Assembly: GCF_046736345.1 (NCBI RefSeq)
Contig: NZ_CP157210.1
Location: forward strand, 1,488,001-1,552,000
Direction of reading: 5' to 3'
DNA length: 64,000 nt
From: Hyphococcus formosus
GTDB lineage: Bacteria; Pseudomonadota; Alphaproteobacteria; Caulobacterales; Parvularculaceae
Shown here: positions 15,722-22,760 of the stretch, piece after piece
Layout of the letters: every line of letters begins with the position of its first letter
How positions within the stretch are numbered: position 1 is the first letter of the stretch
The notes under the pieces: generated by a model
The model's input: only the letters and a program-made list of their open reading frames with translations
What the model was told of the DNA's origin: nothing
Database searches by the model: none
Position numbers and translations under genes: made by a program

Positions 15722-16183
15722 TCACTCTTGTTCGCTCTCATCCATCTTGCCGAGGAATTGTTCAAAGTCCTTGGCTTCACGGAAATTCTTGTAAACGGAT
15801 GCGTAGCGCACATAGGCCACATCATCGAGCTTGGCGAGCCCTTCCATAACGAGTTCGCCAACTTTCGTGGTCTCGATCTCGTTTTCGCCCGACGCTTCGA
15901 GCCGCCGCACGATGCCGGAAACCATTTGTTCGACCCGCTCCGGCTCGAATTCCCGCTTGCGCAGCGCAATCAAAATCGACCGCATCAGCTTGTCACGGTC
16001 GAAGGGCGCGCGTTTTCCGGTGTTTTTGACCACCATCAATTCGCGCAATTGCACCCGTTCAAATGTCGTAAAACGCCCGCCACAGGCCGAGCATTCGCGG
16101 CGACGCCGGACCGAAGCACCATCTTCGGCCGGGCGCGAATCTTTAACCTGGGTCTCGTCACTGCCGCAAAAAGGACACCGCAT
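15722..16183 (-). CDS. nrdR: Transcriptional repressor NrdR
   Basis: NrdR senses ATP/dATP and represses ribonucleotide reductase genes. The 153-residue protein has the zinc ribbon with Cys3, Cys6, Cys31 and Cys34 (RCPFCGSD ... CSACGGRFTTFER) and the ATP-cone (KNTGKRAPFDRDKLMRSI, DVAYVRYASVYKNF). The length is normal. It follows glyA by 49 bases and almost touches nusB. No nrd gene is in the window, so its targets lie elsewhere. Confidence 0.96.
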   Translation of the reverse strand: MRCPFCGSDETQVKDSRPAEDGASVRRRRECSACGGRFTTFERVQLRELMVVKNTGKRAPFDRDKLMRSILIALRKREFEPERVEQMVSGIVRRLEASGENEIETTKVGELVMEGLAKLDDVAYVRYASVYKNFREAKDFEQFLGKMDESEQE

Positions 16184-16232
16184 CTATCGTTTCCTTAACC
16201 CTGCGCCGGGACCCAAAGGTTTGCCAGCCGCG

Positions 16233-17528
16233 TTAGCTGTAAATCGGGAAGCGCGCCGTTAGCGCCTTCACGCGCTCACCGACAGCCGCCTCTACGCTTG
16301 CATCGGCTTCTTGATTATTGGCCATTGTATCAAGCACTTCGGCCATCATTGCCCCGATTTCGCGGAATTCTGCAACGCCAAATCCTCGTGTGGTGCCCGC
16401 AGGTGAGCCAATACGGATGCCGGAGGTCACGGTAAACTTCTCAGGATCGAAAGGTACACCATTCTTATTACAAGTTATACCGGCCCGTTCGAGGCTCTCT
16501 TCAGCCTTGCTTCCTTTAACGCCTTTGGGTCTGAGATCGATCAAGGCCAGATGCGTATCGGTACCGCCAGAGACGACTGCATATCCGGCTTCGACCAACG
16601 CACTTGATACGGCCTGCGCATTATCGATCACGGCGCGCGCATAACTTTTGAACTCGGGCCGAAGCGCTTCACCGAATGCAACGGCTTTCGCGGCGATGAT
16701 ATGCATCAAAGGTCCGCCCTGAATTCCGGGAAACAACGCGGAGCGAATTTTCTTGGCTAGGTCAGGATCATTCGTCAGTACGAGACCACCACGCGGACCG
16801 CGCAATGTTTTGTGCGTCGTCGTCGTTACAACGTGCGCGTGTTCCATTGGGTTCGGATGCTCGCCACCGGCGACTAGCCCAGCGAAGTGCGCCATGTCCA
16901 CCATCAGATATGCACCGACGCTGTCTGCAATTTCACGGAACTTTTTGAAATCGATAATTCGAGAATAGGCACTACCGCCAGCGATAATCAATTTAGGTTT
17001 GTGCTGCTTAGCAAGGTCAGCAAGCTGATCATAATCGATCAAATGATCGTCCTCGCGGACACCATAAGAGACTGCATTAAACCATTTACCAGACTGGTTT
17101 GCCTTACCGCCATGGGTCAAGTGACCACCCGATGCCAGGTCCATCCCAAGGAAGGTATCGCCCGGTTTCATGATCGACATGAAAACGCACTGATTCGCCT
17201 GACTGCCCGAATGCGGTTGGACGATTGCTTCGTCACAATTGAAAAGCTGTTTCGCGCGATTGATGGCTAACTCTTCGACCTCATCGACGAATTCACATCC
17301 GCCATAATAACGACGGTTCGGATAGCCTTCTGCATATTTGTTTGTCAGCACCGATCCAGCCGCTTCGAGCACCGCTTTCGAGACGATATTTTCAGAAGCG
17401 ATTAACTCTATCTGATCTTGCTGACGCCCAAGCTCACGGCCGATTGCGGCAAAAATATCGGCGTCTCTTTCTGCGAGGGTTTCAGTGAAAAATCCTTCGG
17501 GTAACTGGTAGGCGTGACTAGCGCTCAT
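16233..17528 (-). CDS. glyA: Serine hydroxymethyltransferase
   Basis: GlyA interconverts serine and glycine with tetrahydrofolate in the cytosol and is the main source of one-carbon units. The 431-residue PLP enzyme shows LIASENIVSKAVLEAAGSV, NKYAEGYPNRRYYGG, AHFAGLVAGGEHPNP and the PLP-lysine motif VVTTTTHKTLRGPRGG. I chose ATG 17528 because AGGAGA sits seven bases ahead and the family starts near here; the frame stays open for 32 more codons without family features. It leads the glyA-nrdR-nusB-thiL run. FolB is encoded elsewhere in the window. Confidence 0.97.
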   Translation of the reverse strand: MSASHAYQLPEGFFTETLAERDADIFAAIGRELGRQQDQIELIASENIVSKAVLEAAGSVLTNKYAEGYPNRRYYGGCEFVDEVEELAINRAKQLFNCDEAIVQPHSGSQANQCVFMSIMKPGDTFLGMDLASGGHLTHGGKANQSGKWFNAVSYGVREDDHLIDYDQLADLAKQHKPKLIIAGGSAYSRIIDFKKFREIADSVGAYLMVDMAHFAGLVAGGEHPNPMEHAHVVTTTTHKTLRGPRGGLVLTNDPDLAKKIRSALFPGIQGGPLMHIIAAKAVAFGEALRPEFKSYARAVIDNAQAVSSALVEAGYAVVSGGTDTHLALIDLRPKGVKGSKAEESLERAGITCNKNGVPFDPEKFTVTSGIRIGSPAGTTRGFGVAEFREIGAMMAEVLDTMANNQEADASVEAAVGERVKALTARFPIYS

Positions 17529-17703
17529 CAAGGCGTCTCCTGGCGAGGTGGTGGCACCCAAAATGGATGCCCGATATCGTGGCCGACATATAAGCGCCGA
17601 TTCCTCGCTCGGCAATGCAATCACGCGATAACCACTCGATTCGTTGGAATATTCATTCTAACTCGTCCGTTTACAAACCTTGTGCTGTAACAGATCCAGT
17701 CCG

Positions 17704-17718
17704 GTAACTAACAATTAA
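17704..17718. promoter_or_regulatory. CtrA-box-like site between glyA and mucR
   Basis: GTAA-N7-TTAA differs from the CtrA consensus TTAA-N7-TTAA by one base. It lies about 240 bases ahead of mucR, in the 428-base glyA-mucR gap. Such near matches can arise by chance in A+T-rich DNA, so support is weak. No open frame in the gap looks real. Confidence 0.25.
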
Positions 17719-17864
17719 TCGCGGTTTATCGCTCTATATGGTCATTTCGACATGAATACTTGTATTTTTTTCAATCTGAGCTGCATAAGGCATTGCCAAC
17801 GCCGTTAATACAAGCTACCGAATTGTTGGGGTGAGGCGCGCAACTTGTACTATATTGCGCATAA

Positions 17865-17941
17865 GGGAGAGACTCCTTTACCGTGCTTGCCGAGCTAAGC
17901 AATATTATTAGTAAGACAAGCATCTCCAGGGAAACTCTCCC
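17865..17941 (+). promoter_or_regulatory. Long imperfect hairpin in the mucR leader
   Basis: GGGAGAG (17865-17871) pairs with CTCTCCC (17935-17941). After a two-base mismatch, TCCTT (17874-17878) pairs with AGGGA (17928-17932, one G-T pair). After a seven-position internal loop, TGCTTG (17884-17889) pairs with CAAGCA (17917-17922). The stem ends just before the ribosome site GAGGAG and the mucR ATG at 17957. A possible promoter (TTGGGG 16 bases from TACTAT, 17826-17853) would start the transcript near the hairpin foot. A translational control element or protein-binding dyad is inferred. Confidence 0.45.
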
Positions 17942-17956
17942 AGAGGAGAAAGTTAA

Positions 17957-18445
17957 ATGATAAGTAAAAAGCCGGCCTCCGGCGATCAATTTAATGCAAT
18001 AAGCGTGGCGGGGAATATTGTTGCAGCCTATGTAGGCAACAATTCAGTAAAGGCAGAAGAACTTCCCGGCCTTCTTCATGAAGTATTTTCCGCGGTCTCT
18101 GGTTTGGCCGAAGAAGGTACTGATTTCATTACTAATCGTGAGCCCGCCGTTCCTGTCGACAAATCAGTGACACCTGATTTCGTTATCTGCCTTGAGGACG
18201 GAAAAAAGCTCAAGATGCTCAAACGATATTTACGGACGCATTATGACCTCTCACCTGAGGAATATCGTCGTAAATGGGGCCTACCTGCGGATTACCCGAT
18301 GGTTGCTCCCAATTATGCCAAACGGCGCTCGCAATTTGCCAAAGATATCGGTCTAGGCACTGCCGCGACTTCCAAGAACAGATCAGGCGCAAAAGCGGCT
18401 GGTAAGAAAACGACCGCTAAAAAGCGCGTTTCTAAAAAGAAGTAA
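17957..18445 (+). CDS. MucR/Ros family transcriptional regulator with a degenerate zinc-finger site and Lys-rich tail
   Basis: MucR/Ros proteins are global DNA-binding regulators and H-NS-like silencers in alphaproteobacteria; in Caulobacter they oppose or assist the CtrA programme. The family core is at 70-125 (VTPDFVICLEDGKKLKMLKR, then EEYRRKWGLPADYPMVAPNYA). The metal site is altered: Cys78 is followed by Asp81 instead of Cys, and both usual His positions are Tyr (Tyr91, Tyr96). This resembles family members reported to fold without zinc. Residues 135-162 form a lysine-rich tail (KKTTAKKRVSKKK), longer than usual. GAGGAG precedes the ATG. It lies upstream of sciP, another cell-cycle regulator. 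Confidence 0.9.
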   Translation: MISKKPASGDQFNAISVAGNIVAAYVGNNSVKAEELPGLLHEVFSAVSGLAEEGTDFITNREPAVPVDKSVTPDFVICLEDGKKLKMLKRYLRTHYDLSPEEYRRKWGLPADYPMVAPNYAKRRSQFAKDIGLGTAATSKNRSGAKAAGKKTTAKKRVSKKK

Positions 18446-18448
18446 TCC

Positions 18449-18497
18449 GCGAAGGCTCGGCGTGAACAGGCATTTTGCTACATGACCGAGCCTTCGC
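18449..18497 (+). terminator. 12-bp perfect inverted repeat just after mucR
   Basis: GCGAAGGCTCGG (18449-18460) is perfectly inverted at 18486-18497 with a 25-base loop, starting three bases after the mucR stop. A second small hairpin follows (CGCGC 18501-18505 with GCGCG 18510-18514). No U-run follows either, so this may be a Rho-type end, an mRNA-stabilising hairpin or a protein-binding dyad. Confidence 0.5.
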
Positions 18498-18514
18498 TGC
18501 CGCGCATTAGCGCG

Positions 18515-19007
18515 CAATAACCGGCACCTAAACCGCCGGACCGAAAAAAGCGACCTTGCTTATTATCTATGTCTGTATGGGCGAACGACCCTCTACGGCA
18601 GCGAATGCGTTACGCTAATCGCAACAAAACTGGCCACCTCCCCGCGCCGCAGGCGTCTTGAGCCAGAAAATCGATTTTATTCGAAAATTTTATTTGCCCC
18701 CGCCTGTTAACCGGTCAAACGGCCGCGCTTAACCCTAACTGTCTAGTTCTGAGACGGTTTTATTACACTCGACCTAAAATTCGCGCCTGATGCGCTCGGC
18801 CCAGTACGAAAACAGGTCAGACCACGCTTCGAAAGTATAAAATTGTTCCTATCCGGGAAATTTTCGATTCAATTTTTTCACGAAAAATCAACCACTTATC
18901 GAAGCTTTTACCATGATATTTAGGCGTTTCTTAAAAGCCCAATCGTAGCTTCTCCAACATCAAATGAGCAGAACCTTTAGTTGCGTATTACGGGGATATA
19001 AACCGTC
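18515..19007 (+). promoter_or_regulatory. Long non-coding region ahead of sciP with a CtrA-box-like site
   Basis: No frame here looks coding. The left part is G+C-rich; the part from about 18660 is A+T-rich with several TTAA and TTTT tracts. TTAG-N7-TTAA at 18920-18934, about 75 bases before the sciP ATG, has one mismatch to the CtrA consensus TTAA-N7-TTAA. In Caulobacter sciP is activated by CtrA, so this is the natural candidate site. A GATTC (CcrM-type GANTC) occurs near 18868. No RNA gene was recognised. Confidence 0.4.
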
Positions 19008-19316
19008 ATGACTGTCGTCGCTGAATCTATTGTACCATCGGGAAATGCCGAAGCCCCGGCGAAATCAGATGCCTATGTCATTGGCCCGGATGGTACGCCA
19101 CTGACCTTACAAGACCTGCCGCCACCGAGCACGAAACGCTGGGTGATCCGCCGGAAGGCTGAAGTCGTTGCTGCCGTTCGTGGCGGTCTCTTAACCCTCG
19201 AAGAGGCATGCAATCGATACACACTCACCGTCGAAGAGTTTCTTTCCTGGCAAAAAGCGATTGACCAGTTTGGCTTGCCTGGTCTTCGTGCGACCCGGGT
19301 TCAACAGTACAGATAA
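19008..19316 (+). CDS. sciP: CtrA inhibitor SciP (DUF1153 helix-turn-helix protein)
   Basis: SciP binds CtrA or its promoters and blocks CtrA-dependent transcription in the swarmer phase of Caulobacter. The 102-residue protein has the nearly invariant core YVIGPDGTPLTLQDLPPP, TKRWVIRRKAEVVAAVRGGLL and LPGLRATRVQQYR, with a trihelical HTH at about 40-90. The first 20 residues are variable, as in other members. It stands alone between a long regulatory gap and a strong terminator. Its presence implies a CtrA circuit in the organism, although ctrA is not in the window. Confidence 0.95.
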   Translation: MTVVAESIVPSGNAEAPAKSDAYVIGPDGTPLTLQDLPPPSTKRWVIRRKAEVVAAVRGGLLTLEEACNRYTLTVEEFLSWQKAIDQFGLPGLRATRVQQYR

Positions 19317-19342
19317 CCCCTCCACTTTTCGGCATTCGAACA

Positions 19343-19372
19343 ACCCGTGCTCAGGCAGCACGGGTTTTTTTT
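19343..19372 (+). terminator. Rho-independent terminator after sciP
   Basis: ACCCGTGCT (19343-19351) pairs perfectly with AGCACGGGT (19357-19365) around CAGGC. Eight T's follow (19365-19372). It lies 27 bases past the sciP stop. Confidence 0.95.
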
Positions 19373-19488
19373 ATTGCCCGATAAAGGCGTGATGAGCCGA
19401 CAACTGGCCTCCGCTACCTAAAGACGTTAAGATCAACCGTCCTCGCCTGACATGCAGGTGAGCTAGTAAATGACCGGTTGTGTTCCCC

Positions 19489-20589
19489 ATGATGAAATTC
19501 ATCGCCTCTACTCTCGACGCTGCAAAAGCAAAGGCGCATCGAGCGTTAGGAGAAAAAACCGTCATCGTCTCTGTTCGCGACCTGCCCAGCGGTGATGTGG
19601 AAGTTACCGCTTCCGACAAACCGGCACCGGCAGCGCCGAGCCCTGCACCGAAAGCAAGCTTTGCGGGTGCCGCGCGTGAAGCCGTCGATGAAGGCCCGTT
19701 TAAAATGGGCGCTGGTGCGCGCCTTAACGAAAATATCGAGGCGAAATTTTCTGCGGATGCGCTCTCGCGCCTTTCAAGTAAACTCAGCGGCGGAAAGTCG
19801 GCGCGCGGTATCGATATGAGCGATGCATCCGTGCGCGCGATGGCAGAGATTTTAGCGCCGCATGGTATCGGCGAAGCGCTGATCGCCGCATTGGTGGCGG
19901 GCGCGCGCAAATCGGATATCGACGAAGACCTTTATCGGCTCGAAACCGGATTCCGAGAAACATTTGTCTTTGCGCCGCTGATCTTCTCACCGACCAATCC
20001 GATCATGCTTGTCGGGCCGACGGGCGCTGGCAAAACTTCAACCGCCGCCAAGCTCGCAGCGGCCTCGCAAGAGAACAGCCCTAAAGCGACGATGATTACC
20101 GCAGATGTGGGCCGCGCCGGCGCGATCGACCAAATCAAAGCCTATGGCGAAGCGCTGGGGGCTGATTATTTCATCGCCGAGTCGCCGCTTGATGTTGCGC
20201 AAATCCTGCGGAGCAATCGCCCGCAAGGCGCTGTGATCTTTGACACGCCCGGCGTCAGCCCCTTCGACAGTGCAGACATCGCCGCCTTGCGGAGTTACCG
20301 CGAAGCCGCCAATGCAGAACCCGTTTTGGTTCTGCCCGCAAGTGGCGACGCAGATGAATATGTAGACTGGGCCAATGCCTTTAAGGAAATTGGCGTCCGA
20401 AGATGTATCTTGACCAAATTCGACGCGACCAAACGCGTTGGCGCTGGGCTTCGCGCGGCATTCGAAGGGGAACTCGCCCTTGCCCATTTCTCTGAAACGG
20501 CCTTTATTTCCGAGGGTTTATTGCCCGCTTCACCGGAATTTCTGGCCCGGCGATTGATCGCCTCTCGGCCCGGCCAGATTTCGACATAA
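19489..20589 (+). CDS. FlhF-like SRP-family GTPase
   Basis: This is a GTPase of the Ffh/FtsY/FlhF family, about 366 residues from ATG 19489 (ATG 19492 or GTG 19480 are alternatives; no clear ribosome site). The N-terminal 40 residues resemble the FlhF B-domain start (FIASTLDAAKAKAHRALGEKTVIVSVRDL); a Pro/Ala linker follows. The G domain has G1 GPTGAGKTSTAAKLA, ITADVGRAGAIDQIKAY, DTPGVSPFD and G4 TKFDATKRVGA. FlhF places polar flagella, but no flagellar gene is visible here; sciP is just upstream. The second half of G2 (usually DTxRxxAxEQL) is divergent, so GTPase coupling may differ. A non-flagellar polar role is possible. Confidence 0.8.
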   Translation: MMKFIASTLDAAKAKAHRALGEKTVIVSVRDLPSGDVEVTASDKPAPAAPSPAPKASFAGAAREAVDEGPFKMGAGARLNENIEAKFSADALSRLSSKLSGGKSARGIDMSDASVRAMAEILAPHGIGEALIAALVAGARKSDIDEDLYRLETGFRETFVFAPLIFSPTNPIMLVGPTGAGKTSTAAKLAAASQENSPKATMITADVGRAGAIDQIKAYGEALGADYFIAESPLDVAQILRSNRPQGAVIFDTPGVSPFDSADIAALRSYREAANAEPVLVLPASGDADEYVDWANAFKEIGVRRCILTKFDATKRVGAGLRAAFEGELALAHFSETAFISEGLLPASPEFLARRLIASRPGQIST

Positions 20590-20590
20590 G

Positions 20591-20622
20591 ACAAAAAAAA
20601 TAGCGGGCCCGAAAGCCCGCTA
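20591..20622 (-). terminator. Rho-independent terminator for the LysM/M23 gene
   Basis: TAGCGGGC (20601-20608) pairs with GCCCGCTA (20615-20622) around a 6-base loop. On the minus strand it is followed by a run of eight U's (A's at 20593-20600), so it ends the peptidase transcript; toward the plus strand the run is weak. It sits in the convergent gap with the FlhF-like gene. Confidence 0.88.
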
Positions 20623-20692
20623 ATTTATACGCTACTTTATCTTTATACTGAATATGCAATACTTACTAGATCAGCTATCGGGGATAGCTAAA

Positions 20693-21868
20693 CTACTGTT
20701 TGCCTAAAAGTGCAACAGGGTCGACCGTTTTTGAATCCTGCCGGATCTCAAAATGTAGCTGCGGCGTCGTGACGGCACCGGTCTGTCCGACTTTCGCGAT
20801 CAACTGGCCTTTGCGGACATAATCACCCTTTTTCACCAACATAGCGTCATTATGGGCATAGGCCGTGACGAAACCGTCCTGATGCTTCACAAGCAAAAGA
20901 TTTCCAAAGCCTTCGAGCTCTGATCCGCGATAGACCACCTGCCCGTCAGCAGCCGCCCGAACGGGCGAGCCAACCGGGGCCGCAATATTCACACCGTCAT
21001 TGCGGCGGCCAAGATTGCCTGATCCGTATTCGGATATAATCGCGCCGCGCACCGGCCAAGAGAACAGTGATTTGTCAGATGTAGCTTCCGGTTTCGTGTA
21101 AGAAACCGTGCGTGAAATGTCGCCAAGGTCAGTTGGCTTTGACTCGCGTTCAACGGTCCGCTGGGTCTTTGCGGGCGTCGGCGAGGTTGCCGGACGGTCG
21201 AAAGCTGTGACCGGTGCCTGCGGGATTACGAGGCGCTGACCAACACTGAGCGTATAGGGTGCACGCAGATTATTTGCAGAAGCAATATTCGAAACAGGCA
21301 CGCCAGATGCGCGCGAGATACCGTATAGAGTTTCGCCGCTCCGAACTGTGTGGAGTTTATCTTGCGCTGCGACTCGGCGGGTCGGCGCATCAACGGCAAC
21401 CGCAGTCGCCCCCTTCGGCAGTTTCAGGACCTGACCAACTTTCAGCGAATATGGCTGTTTCAGGTCATTCGCATCAATCAGGGATGCTGGCGTGACATTA
21501 AACCGGCGCGAAATTGCATAAACCGTATCGCCGCGCTGAACCTCGATATAGCCTTTGGCCTTATGCAAATGCGCGGGCGGCGCAGAAACAGGCTGGCGCA
21601 CCGCATCATCGAGATAAACCGCTTTGACCGGCGTTAATTGCGCTGGCTCAACGGCCGCGCTTTGGGCCTTATAGACGGGCTTTTGATAGACTTGCGCGGT
21701 CTGCGTTTCGCGGGCCTCGCGCGCGCGATAAATGTCTTCGGGTGAGTGATAAACGCGCGTTTGGCGCGCCGGGTCAGCACCATAAACAACAGGCGCATGA
21801 TTATGGGATCCGCACGCCACGATCGCCATAAAAGAGCTTGTCAATAATGCCCAACCCACGGTTTTCAT
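20693..21868 (-). CDS. LysM and M23-domain envelope lipoprotein (NlpD/LppM-like murein hydrolase activator or endopeptidase)
   Basis: The 391-residue product has a lipoprotein signal (lipobox-like AIVAC near 20). Two LysM domains follow at about 110-155 (VQRGDTVYAISRRFNVTPASLIDAN) and 170-215 (VRSGETLYGISRASGVPVSNIASAN). An M23/LytM domain fills about 270-390. Of the usual zinc ligands I see NDGVNIAAP instead of HxGxD and a final LHFEIRQ, so the first ligand is replaced and the domain is probably an activator like EnvC/NlpD, not an enzyme. I chose ATG 21868 because GGAGGGG precedes it. It is downstream of surE, the usual location, but pcm is missing. Confidence 0.9.
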   Translation of the reverse strand: MKTVGWALLTSSFMAIVACGSHNHAPVVYGADPARQTRVYHSPEDIYRAREARETQTAQVYQKPVYKAQSAAVEPAQLTPVKAVYLDDAVRQPVSAPPAHLHKAKGYIEVQRGDTVYAISRRFNVTPASLIDANDLKQPYSLKVGQVLKLPKGATAVAVDAPTRRVAAQDKLHTVRSGETLYGISRASGVPVSNIASANNLRAPYTLSVGQRLVIPQAPVTAFDRPATSPTPAKTQRTVERESKPTDLGDISRTVSYTKPEATSDKSLFSWPVRGAIISEYGSGNLGRRNDGVNIAAPVGSPVRAAADGQVVYRGSELEGFGNLLLVKHQDGFVTAYAHNDAMLVKKGDYVRKGQLIAKVGQTGAVTTPQLHFEIRQDSKTVDPVALLGKQ

Positions 21869-21926
21869 CACCCCTCCAATAGAGTTAAAAATCAGATCGA
21901 TTCGGTCTGACGTTTGCCCTCTTTGG

Positions 21927-21941
21927 TTAACAGAAGGTAAA
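21927..21941. promoter_or_regulatory. CtrA-box-like site ahead of the LysM/M23 gene
   Basis: TTAA-N7-TAAA (minus strand TTTA-N7-TTAA) has one mismatch to the CtrA consensus and lies about 60 bases upstream of ATG 21868. CtrA controls several division and wall genes in Caulobacter, so the position is suggestive, but chance matches are common. Confidence 0.3.
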
Positions 21942-21991
21942 CAAATCACGACTCCGTTAAGGATTTGTCATTAATTTGGAAAACGAGGTTT

Positions 21992-22756
21992 TCAGGCTTC
22001 GTTTTTGAAGCTCTCAGCGAGGGTCTCGTAGGAATCTTTGTGGGTCAAAGCGAGGTGCAATGGCGTGATCGAAATCCGGCCATCATAGATCGCGCGCAGA
22101 TCGGTCCCTTCCGGCGGGTTTGAACGGCTACCCCGGAAACCATACCAATAATACGTGCCGCCGCGGAGGTCTTTGCGCTCTTCCGCATAGAGCTGCACCG
22201 CATCGCGATGCCCCTGCACCGTGACCTCAATGCCTTTGACCTCGTCGGGCTCTACATCCGGAAAATTCAGATTGATAACGACGTCTTCGGGCCAACCGGT
22301 TTCGAGAAGCTGTTTGACGATACGCGCCCCATGCGCTTCGGCGGTTTGCCAACGGGCCTTGTCGCGGTCGAGCCGTGAAAGCGAAAGCGCAACCGACGGA
22401 ATTCCCATCGACATGCCCTGAAACGCGGCGGCGATTGTACCGGAGACGGTGACGTCTTCAGCGAGGTTCTGGCCATTATTGACGCCCGAAAGAATGAGAT
22501 CGGGCTTTTTTCCCTCAACAAGCCGCGTGACGCCCATCATGATTGCATCGCTTGGTGTTCCGGATACGGAAAAACGACGTTCGTCGAATTTCCGAACACG
22601 CAACGGATGCGCAAGGGTTAGTGCCCGCGCTGCACCAGATTGTTCCTCTTGCGGCGCGACCACCCAGACATCGTCGGTTAGCTCATGCGCAATCTTGATC
22701 AGGCTCTCAAGCCCGCGCGCATGAATGCCGTCATCATTGGAACATAAAATACGCAT
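21992..22756 (-). CDS. surE: 5'/3'-nucleotidase SurE
   Basis: SurE is a stationary-phase survival nucleotidase with broad activity on nucleoside monophosphates. The 254-residue protein has MRILCSNDDGIHARGL with the metal-binding Asp pair (NDDG), VVAPQEEQSGAARALTL, SGTPSDAIMMG, LILSGVNNGQNLAEDVTVSGTIAAA. I chose ATG 22756, at the canonical MRIL start; the frame runs 11 codons further upstream. It starts four bases after serS ends, so both are in one transcript. Confidence 0.96.
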   Translation of the reverse strand: MRILCSNDDGIHARGLESLIKIAHELTDDVWVVAPQEEQSGAARALTLAHPLRVRKFDERRFSVSGTPSDAIMMGVTRLVEGKKPDLILSGVNNGQNLAEDVTVSGTIAAAFQGMSMGIPSVALSLSRLDRDKARWQTAEAHGARIVKQLLETGWPEDVVINLNFPDVEPDEVKGIEVTVQGHRDAVQLYAEERKDLRGGTYYWYGFRGSRSNPPEGTDLRAIYDGRISITPLHLALTHKDSYETLAESFKNEA

Positions 22757-22760
22757 CTGG

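Noticed and set aside
17771..17989. A 72-codon minus-strand frame over the mucR leader
   Set aside because: It overlaps the mucR start and the hairpin, and has no family features; dyad symmetry explains the open frame.
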